A stretch of 49,808 nucleotides of DNA from Clostridia bacterium (GTDB lineage Bacteria > Bacillota > Clostridia > Oscillospirales > QAMX01), in the NCBI GenBank assembly GCA_017441705.1, contig JAFRWU010000082.1, positions 1 to 49,808 on the forward strand, written 5' to 3'. The number at the start of each line of letters is the position of its first letter. The stretch's first letter is position 1. The notes below the pieces were generated by a model. That model ran no database searches. It was not told where the DNA came from and worked only from the letters and a program-made list of their open reading frames with translations. Below, one piece after another: positions 41,928-49,808 of this stretch. The translations under genes were made by a program, and so were the position numbers.

Positions 41928-43745
41928 TCAGAGCTTTTCCATGATCCCGGCGGTACGGGCAAGGAACCTCGACAGCTCGTCGGCTTCAAGCCGGCGGAAG
42001 CCGAGAAGAGCCATGTCGTAAAGCTCGGCGGCGATCGTCTTTTTCAGATCGGAGTCTTCCATCGCGGAAAGCTTTTTCACCAACGGGTGAGAGGAATTGA
42101 AGAGGAAGGTTTTCTTTTCCTCCGGCATGGAGGGAGAAGCGGCGCCCCACTGCTTCATCATGTCGCGCATGCGGCGCTCCTCTTCGGGAAGCAGGATCAG
42201 GGCGGCGGGTCCGTCCTCCTTCAGATCGGAGGTCCTGACTTCCATCCCGGGATCCAGCTCGCGGATCAGGGCGGCGAGGCTTTCGTCCTCTTCCTGCCCG
42301 CCCGCGACGCCCGACAGATCGGAGTCGGCGCGCTTGAAGGAGACGTCCTGTCTTTTGTATTCCAGGAAAGAGATGAAGGCGTTGTCGATCACATGGTCCA
42401 GGATCACGGGATCGACGCCGCAGGATTTCAGATAATCCACGTAGGCCGACTGGGAAGCCGGGTCGCTTGCGTAATAGACGATCTTTTTGGCCTTGTCGCC
42501 TTCGCCCTCGGAGGGGCAGGTCTCCAGGTATTCCGCAAGGGTCTGGGTCTTGCCGCCCGCGGTCTTGAAGAGGATCGCCTTTTCCACCTTTTCATAAAAG
42601 CTTTCGTCCCGGACGCAGCCGAACTTCACGAAGGGATGGATGTCGTCCCAGTATTTTTCGTAGCTTTCCCGTTCGGTATTGAAAAGCGAGGTCAGCTTGT
42701 CCGACACCTTCTTGACGATGTGGCTCTGCAGCTTTTTCACCGTGCCGTCGTTCTGCAGGAAGCTTCTGGATACGTTCAGCGGCAGATCGGGGCAGTCGAT
42801 GCATCCCTTCAGAAGCAGAAGGTACTCGGGGATGACCTCCTTGATGTTGTCGGCCACGAAGACCCGGTTGCAGTAGAGCTTGACTTCGCCCTCCAGGTTG
42901 CCCATCTCATCCCGGAGCTTCGGAAAGTAGAGGATCCCCTGGAGCCGGAAGGGATAGTCGATGTTGAGATGGATCCAGAAGAGCGGATCGGTCATGTCGG
43001 CGAAGACGGCATGGTAGAATTCCTTGTATTCCTCCTCGGTGACGTCCTGCGGCTTCTTGATCCACAGAGGCTCCTTCTCGTTGACCGGGCGTTTTTCCAT
43101 GCCCTCTTTGTCGTCGGAGCAGGTCAGGGTCAGGGGATAGGGCAGGAAACGGAAATACTTGTCCAGGACCGAACGGATCACGTACCGGTCGAGGTATTCC
43201 TTTCCGTCGTCGTTGAGGTGCAGGGTGACCTTTGTCCCGCGGGTCGTGCGGTCGGATTCGGCCATTTCGTAGCCGGAGCTTCCGTCACTTTCCCAGTAGA
43301 CCGCTTCCGCCCCCTCCTGATAGGAAAGGGTGTCGATGGTCACCTTGTCCGACACCATGAAGGCCGAGTAGAAGCCGAGGCCGAAATGCCCGATGATCCG
43401 GGCGCTTTCGGCGCTGTCCTTGTACTTTTCCAGGAAATCGCGGGCGCCGGAGAAGGCGATCTGGTTGATATACTTTTTTACCTCGTCGCCGGTCATGCCG
43501 ATGCCGTTGTCCTCAAAGCTCAGGGTGCCCGCTTCCTTGTCGGCGTGGACCGTCACGGCGAAGGTCTCGCCTTCGGCAAGCTCGGCTTCGCCGATGCCGC
43601 AGAGCCCCTTGAATTTGGAGATCGCGTCGGAGCAGTTGGAAACCAGCTCTCGCACGAAGATATCCTTCTCGGAGTAGAGCCATTTTTTGATGATGGGGAA
43701 TATATCCTCGGTGCTGATGGATATGGAGCCCTTTTCTTCAATCAC
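41928..43745 (-). CDS. htpG: Molecular chaperone HtpG (Hsp90)
   Basis: 605 residues from a GTG start. The GHKL ATP-binding motifs are all visible: Glu33 and Asn37 in RELVSNCSD, Asp79 in EDNGIGM, GHFGLGFYS, and RGTKVTLHL. The middle domain carries the catalytic loop around VSRSFLQND, as in Hsp90. It assists folding of client proteins in the cytoplasm. It is the last gene of the ddl-murI-ywiB-argS-htpG operon, 36 bases after argS; the ribosome binding site AAGGA is about 12 bases from the GTG, so the start is slightly uncertain. Confidence 0.95.
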   Translation of the reverse strand: MIEEKGSISISTEDIFPIIKKWLYSEKDIFVRELVSNCSDAISKFKGLCGIGEAELAEGETFAVTVHADKEAGTLSFEDNGIGMTGDEVKKYINQIAFSGARDFLEKYKDSAESARIIGHFGLGFYSAFMVSDKVTIDTLSYQEGAEAVYWESDGSSGYEMAESDRTTRGTKVTLHLNDDGKEYLDRYVIRSVLDKYFRFLPYPLTLTCSDDKEGMEKRPVNEKEPLWIKKPQDVTEEEYKEFYHAVFADMTDPLFWIHLNIDYPFRLQGILYFPKLRDEMGNLEGEVKLYCNRVFVADNIKEVIPEYLLLLKGCIDCPDLPLNVSRSFLQNDGTVKKLQSHIVKKVSDKLTSLFNTERESYEKYWDDIHPFVKFGCVRDESFYEKVEKAILFKTAGGKTQTLAEYLETCPSEGEGDKAKKIVYYASDPASQSAYVDYLKSCGVDPVILDHVIDNAFISFLEYKRQDVSFKRADSDLSGVAGGQEEDESLAALIRELDPGMEVRTSDLKEDGPAALILLPEEERRMRDMMKQWGAASPSMPEEKKTFLFNSSHPLVKKLSAMEDSDLKKTIAAELYDMALLGFRRLEADELSRFLARTAGIMEKL

Positions 43746-43781
43746 GGTGAAATCAGATCCTTTCCCGGTTTTATTCTATGA

Positions 43782-45488
43782 TCACATGCGCTCGGGAGCG
43801 GAGACCTTGAGAAGACCCAGGACGTTTTTCAGGACGCTTCTGGTGTCCTCGCAGAGCTGCATCCGCGCCAGCGCCAGGGGACGCTCGGCCTCCCGGATGC
43901 GGTGGGCGTTGTAGAAGGTGTGGAACAGGGACGCGGTGTCGGTGAGATATTTGGTCATGCGCGCGGGCTCGAAATCCCGGACCGCGACGCGGATCTCTTC
44001 GGGAAGCCGCGCGAGCTTCTTGATCAGAGCGACTTCTTCGGGAGAGGAAAGCAGGGAATAATCGATCTCTTCTCCCGCGGTCTCAAAGCCCTCGGCCCGC
44101 AGTCTGGCAAGCAGCGAACAGATCCGGGCGTGCGCGTACTGCACGTAATACACGGGGTTGTCGCTTTCCTGCTTCACCGCCAGCGCCAGGTCGAAATCCA
44201 GATGGGTGTCCACGTTTTTGGAATTGAAGATGAAGCGGGCGGCGTCCACCGGGATCTCGTCCAGCAGGGTCGAAAGGGTGATCAGCTTGCCGGTGCGCTT
44301 GCTCATGCGGACGGACTCGCCGTTTTCCTTCAGCTCCACCAGCTGATAGAGCATGAATTTCAGATGGTCGGGATTCACGCCGACGGCTTGCATGCCCGAT
44401 TTGAACCGGCGCACGTGGCCGTGGTGATCGGCGCCCCAGACGTCGATGCAGGTGTCGAATCCGCGCTTCTCGAATTTGTTGCGGTGGTAGGCGAGATCCA
44501 CGGCGTAGTAGGTGTAGAAGCCGTTGGCTTTGACGATGACCTCGTCCTTTTCGCCGCCGAAATCGCTGGTGCGGAGCCATTTCGCCCCGTCCTTTTCATA
44601 GAGATAGCCGCCTTTTTCCATCAGCTCCACCGTCTCGGCCACGTAGCCGGTGTCGTGAAGCTCCGATTCGAGAAACCAGCAGTCGTAATTGACCTGGTAG
44701 CGGGCCATGTCGCGCTTCATCCGGGCGATGTTTTTCTGAAGGCCGTATTCGGTCAGGGCCTTCCGGCGCTCTTCGGACGGGACGTCCAGGTATTTGTCTC
44801 CGTATTCTCCGGCGAATTCCACGGCAAGGTCGGTGATATATGCGCCCTGATACCCATCCTCCGGGAAAACGACCGCGTCCTCACCCTTGAAATGCTGGAT
44901 ATACCGTGCCTCCAGGGATTCTGCGAATTTCGCCACCTGATTGCCCGCGTCGTTGACGTAGAATTCCCGCCATACGTCGTACCCCGCGCGCTCCAGGAGA
45001 GAGGCGAGCGTGTCGCCCAGAACGCCGCCGCGGGCGTTGCCGAGATGCATGGGCCCGGTGGGATTGGCCGAGACGAATTCCACCATCACCCGTTCTCCCC
45101 GGCCGATGGAAAGCGAACCGTAGCTTTCTCCGGCCCTTTCGATGCTTTTTAGCACGGCGCCGAAGAACACGTCGCCGAAGGTCACGTTGATGAATCCGGG
45201 ACCGGCCACCGAAACCGTGCGGAAGACGGTGCCCGAAAGATCCATCCGGCGCGTGATCTCCTCGGCGATCTTCCGGGGAGAGGAACGCATCGGTCTGGCC
45301 AGGATCAGGGCGAAGGTGGAGGAAAGATCGCCGTTCTGGGCGTCGTTCGGCTCCTCGCAGGGCGGTTCGGGCAGATCGACCCCGGGCAGGGCGCCCTCGG
45401 CGATCGCACGGAGACAGGCCTCCCTGACAAGGGATGCGAGCTCTTCCTTCGCATATTCATAGGGGTTCTTGAGAATGGGATAGTCCAT
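43782..45488 (-). CDS. argS: Arginyl-tRNA synthetase
   Basis: 568 residues, class I synthetase of usual length. The HIGH-type motif is NPTGPMHLGNARG with HLGN at 148-151, and the KMSK equivalent is RMSKRTGK. The C-terminal anticodon-binding domain ends with the typical segment LGLLKVSAPERM. The open frame extends upstream, but GGAGG 8 bases before the ATG at 45488 fixes the start. It follows the ywiB-like gene by 14 bases, a pairing also seen in Bacillus. Confidence 0.96.
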   Translation of the reverse strand: MDYPILKNPYEYAKEELASLVREACLRAIAEGALPGVDLPEPPCEEPNDAQNGDLSSTFALILARPMRSSPRKIAEEITRRMDLSGTVFRTVSVAGPGFINVTFGDVFFGAVLKSIERAGESYGSLSIGRGERVMVEFVSANPTGPMHLGNARGGVLGDTLASLLERAGYDVWREFYVNDAGNQVAKFAESLEARYIQHFKGEDAVVFPEDGYQGAYITDLAVEFAGEYGDKYLDVPSEERRKALTEYGLQKNIARMKRDMARYQVNYDCWFLESELHDTGYVAETVELMEKGGYLYEKDGAKWLRTSDFGGEKDEVIVKANGFYTYYAVDLAYHRNKFEKRGFDTCIDVWGADHHGHVRRFKSGMQAVGVNPDHLKFMLYQLVELKENGESVRMSKRTGKLITLSTLLDEIPVDAARFIFNSKNVDTHLDFDLALAVKQESDNPVYYVQYAHARICSLLARLRAEGFETAGEEIDYSLLSSPEEVALIKKLARLPEEIRVAVRDFEPARMTKYLTDTASLFHTFYNAHRIREAERPLALARMQLCEDTRSVLKNVLGLLKVSAPERM

Positions 45489-45502
45489 CGAGGTTTCCTC
45501 CG

Positions 45503-45928
45503 TCAAAAGATCGGTTTTACCAGAACGTCCAGCTCGCTCGTGCCGCTGGGAGTGTGATCCACCTCCAGCGAATAGCCCACGTGGATCCGCCCGCCCATAT
45601 CGTTCAGGGCGACGTCCACCTCGTAGGGCTCGATGCCCACCACGATGCTGCCGAATTCGGTGTTGTAGTAGGAATGCTGCTTTTTGCCCTTTACGAAGGA
45701 CATGTAGGATTCCACCGCGCCGCATCGTTTCATGGCCACCGATTTGGCGTTGGCAAGGATGGTGGTCCTGGTGCCGGACATACCGGTGATATCGCTTTCA
45801 TCGTATTCGATTTTGTAGGCCTGCCCGCGGCGGGAGAAGGAGCCCTCGGTGGCAAACTGGATGTTTTCGGGGCCGTTTTCACCGCCGTGCACGCCGGAAA
45901 TGGTGACAAGTGCTTTGATCGGTTCCAT
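45503..45928 (-). CDS. DUF1934 family protein, YwiB-like
   Basis: 141 residues. Family features include an N-terminal VTISGVHG, ATEGSFSRRGQAYKIEYDE, MSGTRTTI and the C-terminal beta segment YSLEVDHTPSGTSELDVLV. The fold is a calycin-like beta-barrel by family knowledge; the function is not known. Homologues lie directly upstream of argS in many Bacillota, as here. Confidence 0.88.
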   Translation of the reverse strand: MEPIKALVTISGVHGGENGPENIQFATEGSFSRRGQAYKIEYDESDITGMSGTRTTILANAKSVAMKRCGAVESYMSFVKGKKQHSYYNTEFGSIVVGIEPYEVDVALNDMGGRIHVGYSLEVDHTPSGTSELDVLVKPIF

Positions 45929-45937
45929 AAGTATTCC

Positions 45938-46759
45938 TCAATGCGATGCGTATTTTTCGGAAATGTCTATTTTCTCGGTCCGCCCCGCGATCTCGCTGCC
46001 CAGGAACATGGAGCCCACGGCGGCGAAGCCTTCAGGAAAGTCGGTGACGTAAAAGCTCACGCCGGGATCGCGTCCGTCGGAAAGGGCACCGTCGGCGGTG
46101 AGCGCATTTTTGACCTCCTCCGCGGCGGCGGCTCCGGCGTCGATCAGGGTCACCTCGTCGCCCATCACGCTTCCGATGACGTCGCGGATGATCGGATAGT
46201 GGGTGCAGCCGAGGATCAGCACGTCGACTCCCTCGTCCCGGATGGGAGCCAGATATTCCCGGACGACGGTTTCCAGAACCACGTCGCCCCGGCGGATCCG
46301 GCCGGCTTCGATCAGGGGGACCAGAAGCGGGGTGGCGCGGCTCACGACCGAAAAATCCGGAGCCAGAGAGGCGATGATCTTTTCATACAGACCGCTTCGG
46401 ATGGAGCTCGCGGTGGCGATCAGGCCGATCCGGCCGTTTTTCGTGGCGGCCGCCGCCTTGCGCGAGGCGGCGTAGAGCACGCCGGAAACCGGGACGCGGG
46501 GATCGGGATCGATGGCGTCCAGAACCGTGGAGGCTGTGCCGCAGGCGATGAGGATCCGCTTGACGCCCATGGAGGAGAGAAACGCGATATCCTCCCGCGT
46601 GTAGCGGATCAGGGTCTCCCGGGACCGGGTGCCGTAGGGTACGCGCCCGGTGTCGCCGAAGTAGAGGATCCTTTCGCCGGGCAGAACGCGGATCAGTTCC
46701 TTGACCGCGGTCAGACCGCCCAGACCGGAATCGAATACGCCGATGGGACGATTGTCCAT
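45938..46759 (-). CDS. murI: Glutamate racemase
   Basis: 273 residues. It makes D-glutamate for peptidoglycan. The two catalytic cysteines are Cys73 in ACGTAS and Cys185 in GCTHYP; Asp10 and Ser11 in FDSGLGG form part of the active site. An in-frame TTG at 46777 overlaps the ddl stop, but GGAGGG lies 7 bases before the ATG at 46759, so that start is chosen. Placement next to ddl groups two suppliers of D-amino-acid building blocks for the wall. Confidence 0.96.
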   Translation of the reverse strand: MDNRPIGVFDSGLGGLTAVKELIRVLPGERILYFGDTGRVPYGTRSRETLIRYTREDIAFLSSMGVKRILIACGTASTVLDAIDPDPRVPVSGVLYAASRKAAAATKNGRIGLIATASSIRSGLYEKIIASLAPDFSVVSRATPLLVPLIEAGRIRRGDVVLETVVREYLAPIRDEGVDVLILGCTHYPIIRDVIGSVMGDEVTLIDAGAAAAEEVKNALTADGALSDGRDPGVSFYVTDFPEGFAAVGSMFLGSEIAGRTEKIDISEKYASH

Positions 46760-46773
46760 GCCTTTTCCCTCCG

Positions 46774-47853
46774 TCAAGCCTTTGCTTCGCCGTGCTCCTC
46801 CAGAGCGCAGACCACCAGCCGGTCAACCAGATCTCCGTAAGGGACGCCGGCGGCGTCGAAAAGCTTGGAATACATGCTGATATCGGTAAAGCCGGGCAGG
46901 GTGTTGATCTCGTTGAAGACGATCTCGCCGTCCCTTTCCCGGAGGAAGAAGTCCACCCGGGACAATCCGCGTCCGTCCAGGGCGGAGAAGATGCGGATCG
47001 CAGTCTCGCGGATTTTATCCGAAACGCCATCGGGGAGCTCCGCGGGGATCACCAGGACGGAGGCGGCGTTGTTGTATTTCGCGTCGTAGGAATAGAATTC
47101 CTCGGCGGGCAGGACCTCGCCCACCACGGCGGCTGTGGGTTCTTCGTTGCCCAGGACGGCGGTTTCCAGCTCGCGGCCGACGACGGCCTCCTCCAGCACG
47201 ATCTTCCTGTCGTGGGCGAACGCCAGCATGACCGCGTCCCGGAGGGAAGCGCGGTTCTTCACCTTGGAAATGCCGACCGAGCTGCCGGCGTTGGCCGGCT
47301 TGACAAAGAGGGGATAACCAAGCTCTTCTTCGGCCCGGTTCAGGAAGGAATCGGGAGCTTTGTCGTAATCGTGACGCCGGAAGACCAGATATTTGGCCTG
47401 GGTGACGCCGATGCTCGCCGCGACGAGCTTGGTGAAGCTTTTGTCCATCCCGACGGCGGAGGCAAGAACGCCGCAGCCGACGTAGGGGATGCCGGAAAGA
47501 TCGAAAAGCCCCTGGATGGTTCCGTCTTCGCCGTTTTTGCCGTGAAGCACCGGGAAGATACAGTCAAGTCTCCGGAATTCCGGCGTTTTGCCGAGGATCA
47601 CCATGCCGTGCGCGGCCCGGTCCGGAAGGATCGAGCAGGGCAGGTTCCCCGGATCCTTTTCCCAGTCGCCGGTCTTCATGGCGTCGGTTGAGCCGGGATA
47701 GAGCAGCCAGCGGCCGTCCTTCGTGATGCCGATTTTGGTAATATCGTATTTCGCGGGCGAAAGATGGGAAAGAACCGACGCCGCCGAAACGCAGGAAACC
47801 TCATGCTCCGAGGAAGCGCCGCCGAAAACGACGCAGATCCGGATCTTAGTCAT
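46774..47853 (-). CDS. ddl: D-alanine--D-alanine ligase
   Basis: 359 residues with the ATP-grasp fold. FGGASSEHEVS near the N-terminus, the central KPANAGSSVGISKV loop and the C-terminal VDFFLRERDGEIVFNEINT segment with metal-binding Glu and Asn are characteristic. It joins two D-alanines for the peptidoglycan precursor. The omega-loop segment YSYDAKY has a Tyr, as in ligases making D-Ala-D-Ala and not the vancomycin-resistant D-Ala-D-lactate type. It is the first gene of the minus-strand operon. Confidence 0.96.
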   Translation of the reverse strand: MTKIRICVVFGGASSEHEVSCVSAASVLSHLSPAKYDITKIGITKDGRWLLYPGSTDAMKTGDWEKDPGNLPCSILPDRAAHGMVILGKTPEFRRLDCIFPVLHGKNGEDGTIQGLFDLSGIPYVGCGVLASAVGMDKSFTKLVAASIGVTQAKYLVFRRHDYDKAPDSFLNRAEEELGYPLFVKPANAGSSVGISKVKNRASLRDAVMLAFAHDRKIVLEEAVVGRELETAVLGNEEPTAAVVGEVLPAEEFYSYDAKYNNAASVLVIPAELPDGVSDKIRETAIRIFSALDGRGLSRVDFFLRERDGEIVFNEINTLPGFTDISMYSKLFDAAGVPYGDLVDRLVVCALEEHGEAKA

Positions 47854-47923
47854 GCCGTCATGCCTCCGAAAAGAAATCGTTACTGCCGGGAGCAGGGCGT
47901 AAAAAACCCCTCCGCAAAGAATA

Positions 47924-47953
47924 AGTATAGCACAAAGCGGGGCTCCTTTTCAA
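47924..47953 (-). promoter_or_regulatory. Promoter of the ddl-murI-ywiB-argS-htpG operon
   Basis: Minus-strand TTGAAA (47948-47953), 18-base spacer, TATACT (47924-47929), about 70 bases before the ddl start. Confidence 0.65.
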
Positions 47954-48011
47954 GTGCCGCGAGCCGTTTTTTCGCGATTCCGGGAAACGCTTTCCGCCCG
48001 GGGAAAGCGCT

Positions 48012-48070
48012 CCGCTCCCCTCCCGCCCGGAGGGGGCGGGAGGGGAGCGGAAGGCGCGTCCGCCTTTTTG
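48012..48070 (+). terminator. 17-bp GC hairpin followed by a second hairpin with a T run
   Basis: 48012-48028 pairs perfectly with 48034-48050 (loop GGAGG). Directly after it AAGGCG pairs with CGCCTT (48051-48066) and ends in T residues. Its place between two divergent promoters is unusual; read rightward it would stop transcripts entering the decarboxylase gene from antisense of ddl. Confidence 0.5.
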
Positions 48071-48125
48071 CCAAAAGAGAAGGGGAGAGCGGGGGAAAGG
48101 ACGCGGAAATCGGGCATTTTGACTA

Positions 48126-48154
48126 TTGTCAAGGGGACGGGTTTATGATATGAT
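48126..48154 (+). promoter_or_regulatory. Promoter of the carboxyltransferase operon
   Basis: TTGTCA (48126-48131), 17-base spacer, TATGAT (48149-48154). It leaves a leader of about 110 bases to the start at 48270. The 416-base gap 47854-48269 otherwise holds the ddl promoter and the hairpins at 48012-48070. Confidence 0.7.
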
Positions 48155-48269
48155 TATTTCATAAAAGTGGGCGTTTCTGCGCTTCCCTTTCCGGAAAGAA
48201 CCGGAGGGAGAAAAACAGGACGTTTCCGCTTTCTCCTTGGTATTCAATGTCGAGAAAGGAATATACAGC

Positions 48270-49670
48270 ATGAAAGTACAGATTACCGAAACCGTCCTGA
48301 GAGACGCCAATCAGTCGCTGATGGCGACCCGCCTTCCTTACGCGGATTATGAGAAGATCCTGCCCGTCATGGACAAGGCCGGGTATTATTCGGTGGAATG
48401 TTGGGGCGGCGCGACCTTCGATTCCTGCCTGCGTTATCTGAACGAGGACCCGTGGGAAAGACTCCGCAACATCCGCAGGAATATGCCGAACACCAGGCTG
48501 CAGATGCTCCTGCGCGGACAGAACCTCCTCGGCTACAAGCATTATCACGACGACGTGGTGGAAAAGTTCGTGGAGCTCTCCATCAGGAACGGCATCGACA
48601 TCATCCGTATTTTCGATGCGCTCAACGATTTCCGCAATCTGGGCACCGCTCTCGACGCCACGATGAAATACGCCACTCCTAAAACCGTCGCTTCGGGCTG
48701 CATTTCCTACACGCAGTCCCCGGTCCACACCGTGGAAAAGTACGTGGAGATGTGCAGGGAACTCAAGAATATGGGCTTCCAGACCATCTGCCTGAAGGAT
48801 ATGGCCGGCACCATGAGCCCCTTTGAAGCCGAAGGTCTGATCAAGGGCATCAAGGACGCCGTGGGCGACATGCCCGTGATCCTGCACACCCACTGCACCA
48901 CCGGCATGGCCTACATGACCGTCACCAAGGCCGTCGAATCCGGCGTGGACGTGGTGGACGCCGCCACCTCCTGCTTCTCCAACGGCACCTCCCAGCCCGC
49001 CACCGAGACCATCTTCTACGCTCTCCAGCAGTACGGCATCGAATCCGGCCTGGACGAGAAGGTCATCAACGAGGTTAACGATTTCTTCAAGCCGGTCAAG
49101 CAGAAATACCTCGACAACAAGACCATGAACCCCAAGAGCCTCGGCACCGATTCTCAGGCCCTTGTCTACAAGGTCCCCGGCGGCATGCTTTCCAATATGA
49201 TCGCCAACCTCACCGATATGCACGCCATGGATAAATTCGACGCGGCTCTGGCCGAGATCCCGGCGGTCCGCAAGGATCTGGGATATCCCCCGCTGGTCAC
49301 TCCGCTGAGCCAGATGGTGGGCAACCAGGCGGTCACCAACGTGCTGATGGGCGAACGCTACAAGCAGATCTCCAAGGAAGTCAAGAATTATTTCAAGGGC
49401 GAATACGGCATCGCCCCCGCGCCGGTCAGCAAGGAGCTGCAGGACAAGATCCTGGGCGAAGGCGGCGAACCGATCGACTGCCGCATCGAAGACAGCAAGC
49501 GCACCGGCGAAGAATTCCGGAAGGCTAAAGAGGATCTTGGCGATCTCGCGCGGACCGAGGAGGATATCATGAGCTATATCTGCTTCCCCGATCAGGCGAG
49601 AAAATTCCTTGAAGCCCGCAAGGCCAAAGAGGAAAACATCGCCCCCTACACCATCGAAGCGATCGACTGA
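48270..49670 (+). CDS. Oxaloacetate decarboxylase alpha / pyruvate carboxylase subunit B-type carboxyltransferase
   Basis: 466 residues. The TIM-barrel carboxyltransferase domain starts with ITETVLRDANQSLMATR (metal ligand Asp12, substrate Gln15). Lys176 in ICLKDMAG is the carboxylated lysine and His206/His208 in HTHC are metal ligands. The C-terminal half is the PYC/OADA domain that receives biotin. There is no fused biotin domain; the carrier seems to be the next gene. It should move CO2 between oxaloacetate (or methylmalonyl-CoA) and biotin, in a sodium pump or an anaplerotic enzyme; the gene's missing partners lie beyond the window. AAAGGA precedes the ATG; the upstream in-frame GTG-like extension is not supported. 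Confidence 0.92.
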   Translation: MKVQITETVLRDANQSLMATRLPYADYEKILPVMDKAGYYSVECWGGATFDSCLRYLNEDPWERLRNIRRNMPNTRLQMLLRGQNLLGYKHYHDDVVEKFVELSIRNGIDIIRIFDALNDFRNLGTALDATMKYATPKTVASGCISYTQSPVHTVEKYVEMCRELKNMGFQTICLKDMAGTMSPFEAEGLIKGIKDAVGDMPVILHTHCTTGMAYMTVTKAVESGVDVVDAATSCFSNGTSQPATETIFYALQQYGIESGLDEKVINEVNDFFKPVKQKYLDNKTMNPKSLGTDSQALVYKVPGGMLSNMIANLTDMHAMDKFDAALAEIPAVRKDLGYPPLVTPLSQMVGNQAVTNVLMGERYKQISKEVKNYFKGEYGIAPAPVSKELQDKILGEGGEPIDCRIEDSKRTGEEFRKAKEDLGDLARTEEDIMSYICFPDQARKFLEARKAKEENIAPYTIEAID

Positions 49671-49706
49671 CCGACGTTTGAGTTTCTGAAAGGAAGGTAT
49701 CGGGAT

Positions 49707-49808
49707 ATGAAATATAAAGTTACGCTGAAGGGCGTCACCTACGAAGTCGAAGTGGAAAAGGGAGAAGCCATTCTCCTGGACGAATACGAAGCAAAGGCTC
49801 CCGCGGCC
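49707..49808 (+). CDS. Biotin carboxyl carrier protein, N-terminal part (cut by window edge)
   Basis: 34 residues before the sequence ends, beginning MKYKVTLKGVTYEVEVEKGEA and running into an Ala/Pro-rich stretch. This is the usual start of small biotin/lipoyl attachment proteins that accompany decarboxylase alpha subunits. The biotinylated MKM motif would lie outside the window. AAGGAAGG lies 12 bases before the ATG, and the gene starts 36 bases after the carboxyltransferase. Confidence 0.8.
   Translation, partial: MKYKVTLKGVTYEVEVEKGEAILLDEYEAKAPAA

Overview
This window looks like a chromosomal segment of a GC-rich, anaerobic member of the Bacillota, probably class Clostridia. Pointers are the sporulation protein YtfJ/GerW, the lon-ysxC and scpA-scpB-DUF2953-ytfJ-dac gene order, near-consensus sigma-A promoters, strong GGAGG ribosome binding sites, frequent GTG/TTG starts and many ATGA stop/start overlaps. 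Genus cannot be given from the sequence. No rRNA, tRNA, CRISPR array, insertion sequence or phage module was seen.

Layout. (1) 1-4728: the tail of an unrecognised gene, a coiled-coil membrane protein, an SGNH esterase-like hydrolase and a family 2 glycoside hydrolase. (2) 4922-10201, minus strand: a small lipoprotein and a carbohydrate ABC importer in the order ATPase, permease, permease, binding protein; the binding protein carries both a lipobox and a C-terminal membrane helix. Divergent from it lies a beta-helix protein (10394-11839). Regions 1 and 2 read as a plant- or host-glycan utilisation neighbourhood. (3) 11867-12774: a barnase-like ribonuclease on a lipoprotein stalk, overlapping its barstar-like inhibitor gene. 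(4) 12988-21047: a housekeeping run (lon, ysxC, an FAH-family enzyme, a site-2 protease homologue, scpA, scpB, DUF2953, ytfJ, a D,D-carboxypeptidase). (5) 21101-27377: family 4 uracil-DNA glycosylase, a DUF2752 protein, three tandem zinc-ribbon/TM2 paralogues, a U32 protease-like tRNA hydroxylation protein, metA and an iron alcohol dehydrogenase. (6) 27465-28289: an Mrp/NBP35 iron-sulfur carrier ATPase.

(7) 28635-36285: an oligopeptide-type ABC importer. Its second permease has a complete seven-repeat RCC1-like beta-propeller inserted after the first membrane helix, and its second ATPase has about 170 extra residues of predicted coiled coil between Walker A and the Q-loop. This transporter is the strongest candidate for an undescribed system. 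(8) 36363-41854: a small acidic membrane protein, then a MacB-type export operon with two different adaptor proteins flanking the ATPase. (9) 41928-47853, minus strand: ddl, murI, ywiB-like, argS, htpG as one operon. (10) 48270 to the end: a carboxyltransferase of the oxaloacetate decarboxylase alpha / pyruvate carboxylase B type, followed by the start of its likely biotin carrier protein, cut by the window edge.

All calls rest on reading motifs and gene order by eye; no database search or structure prediction was run.
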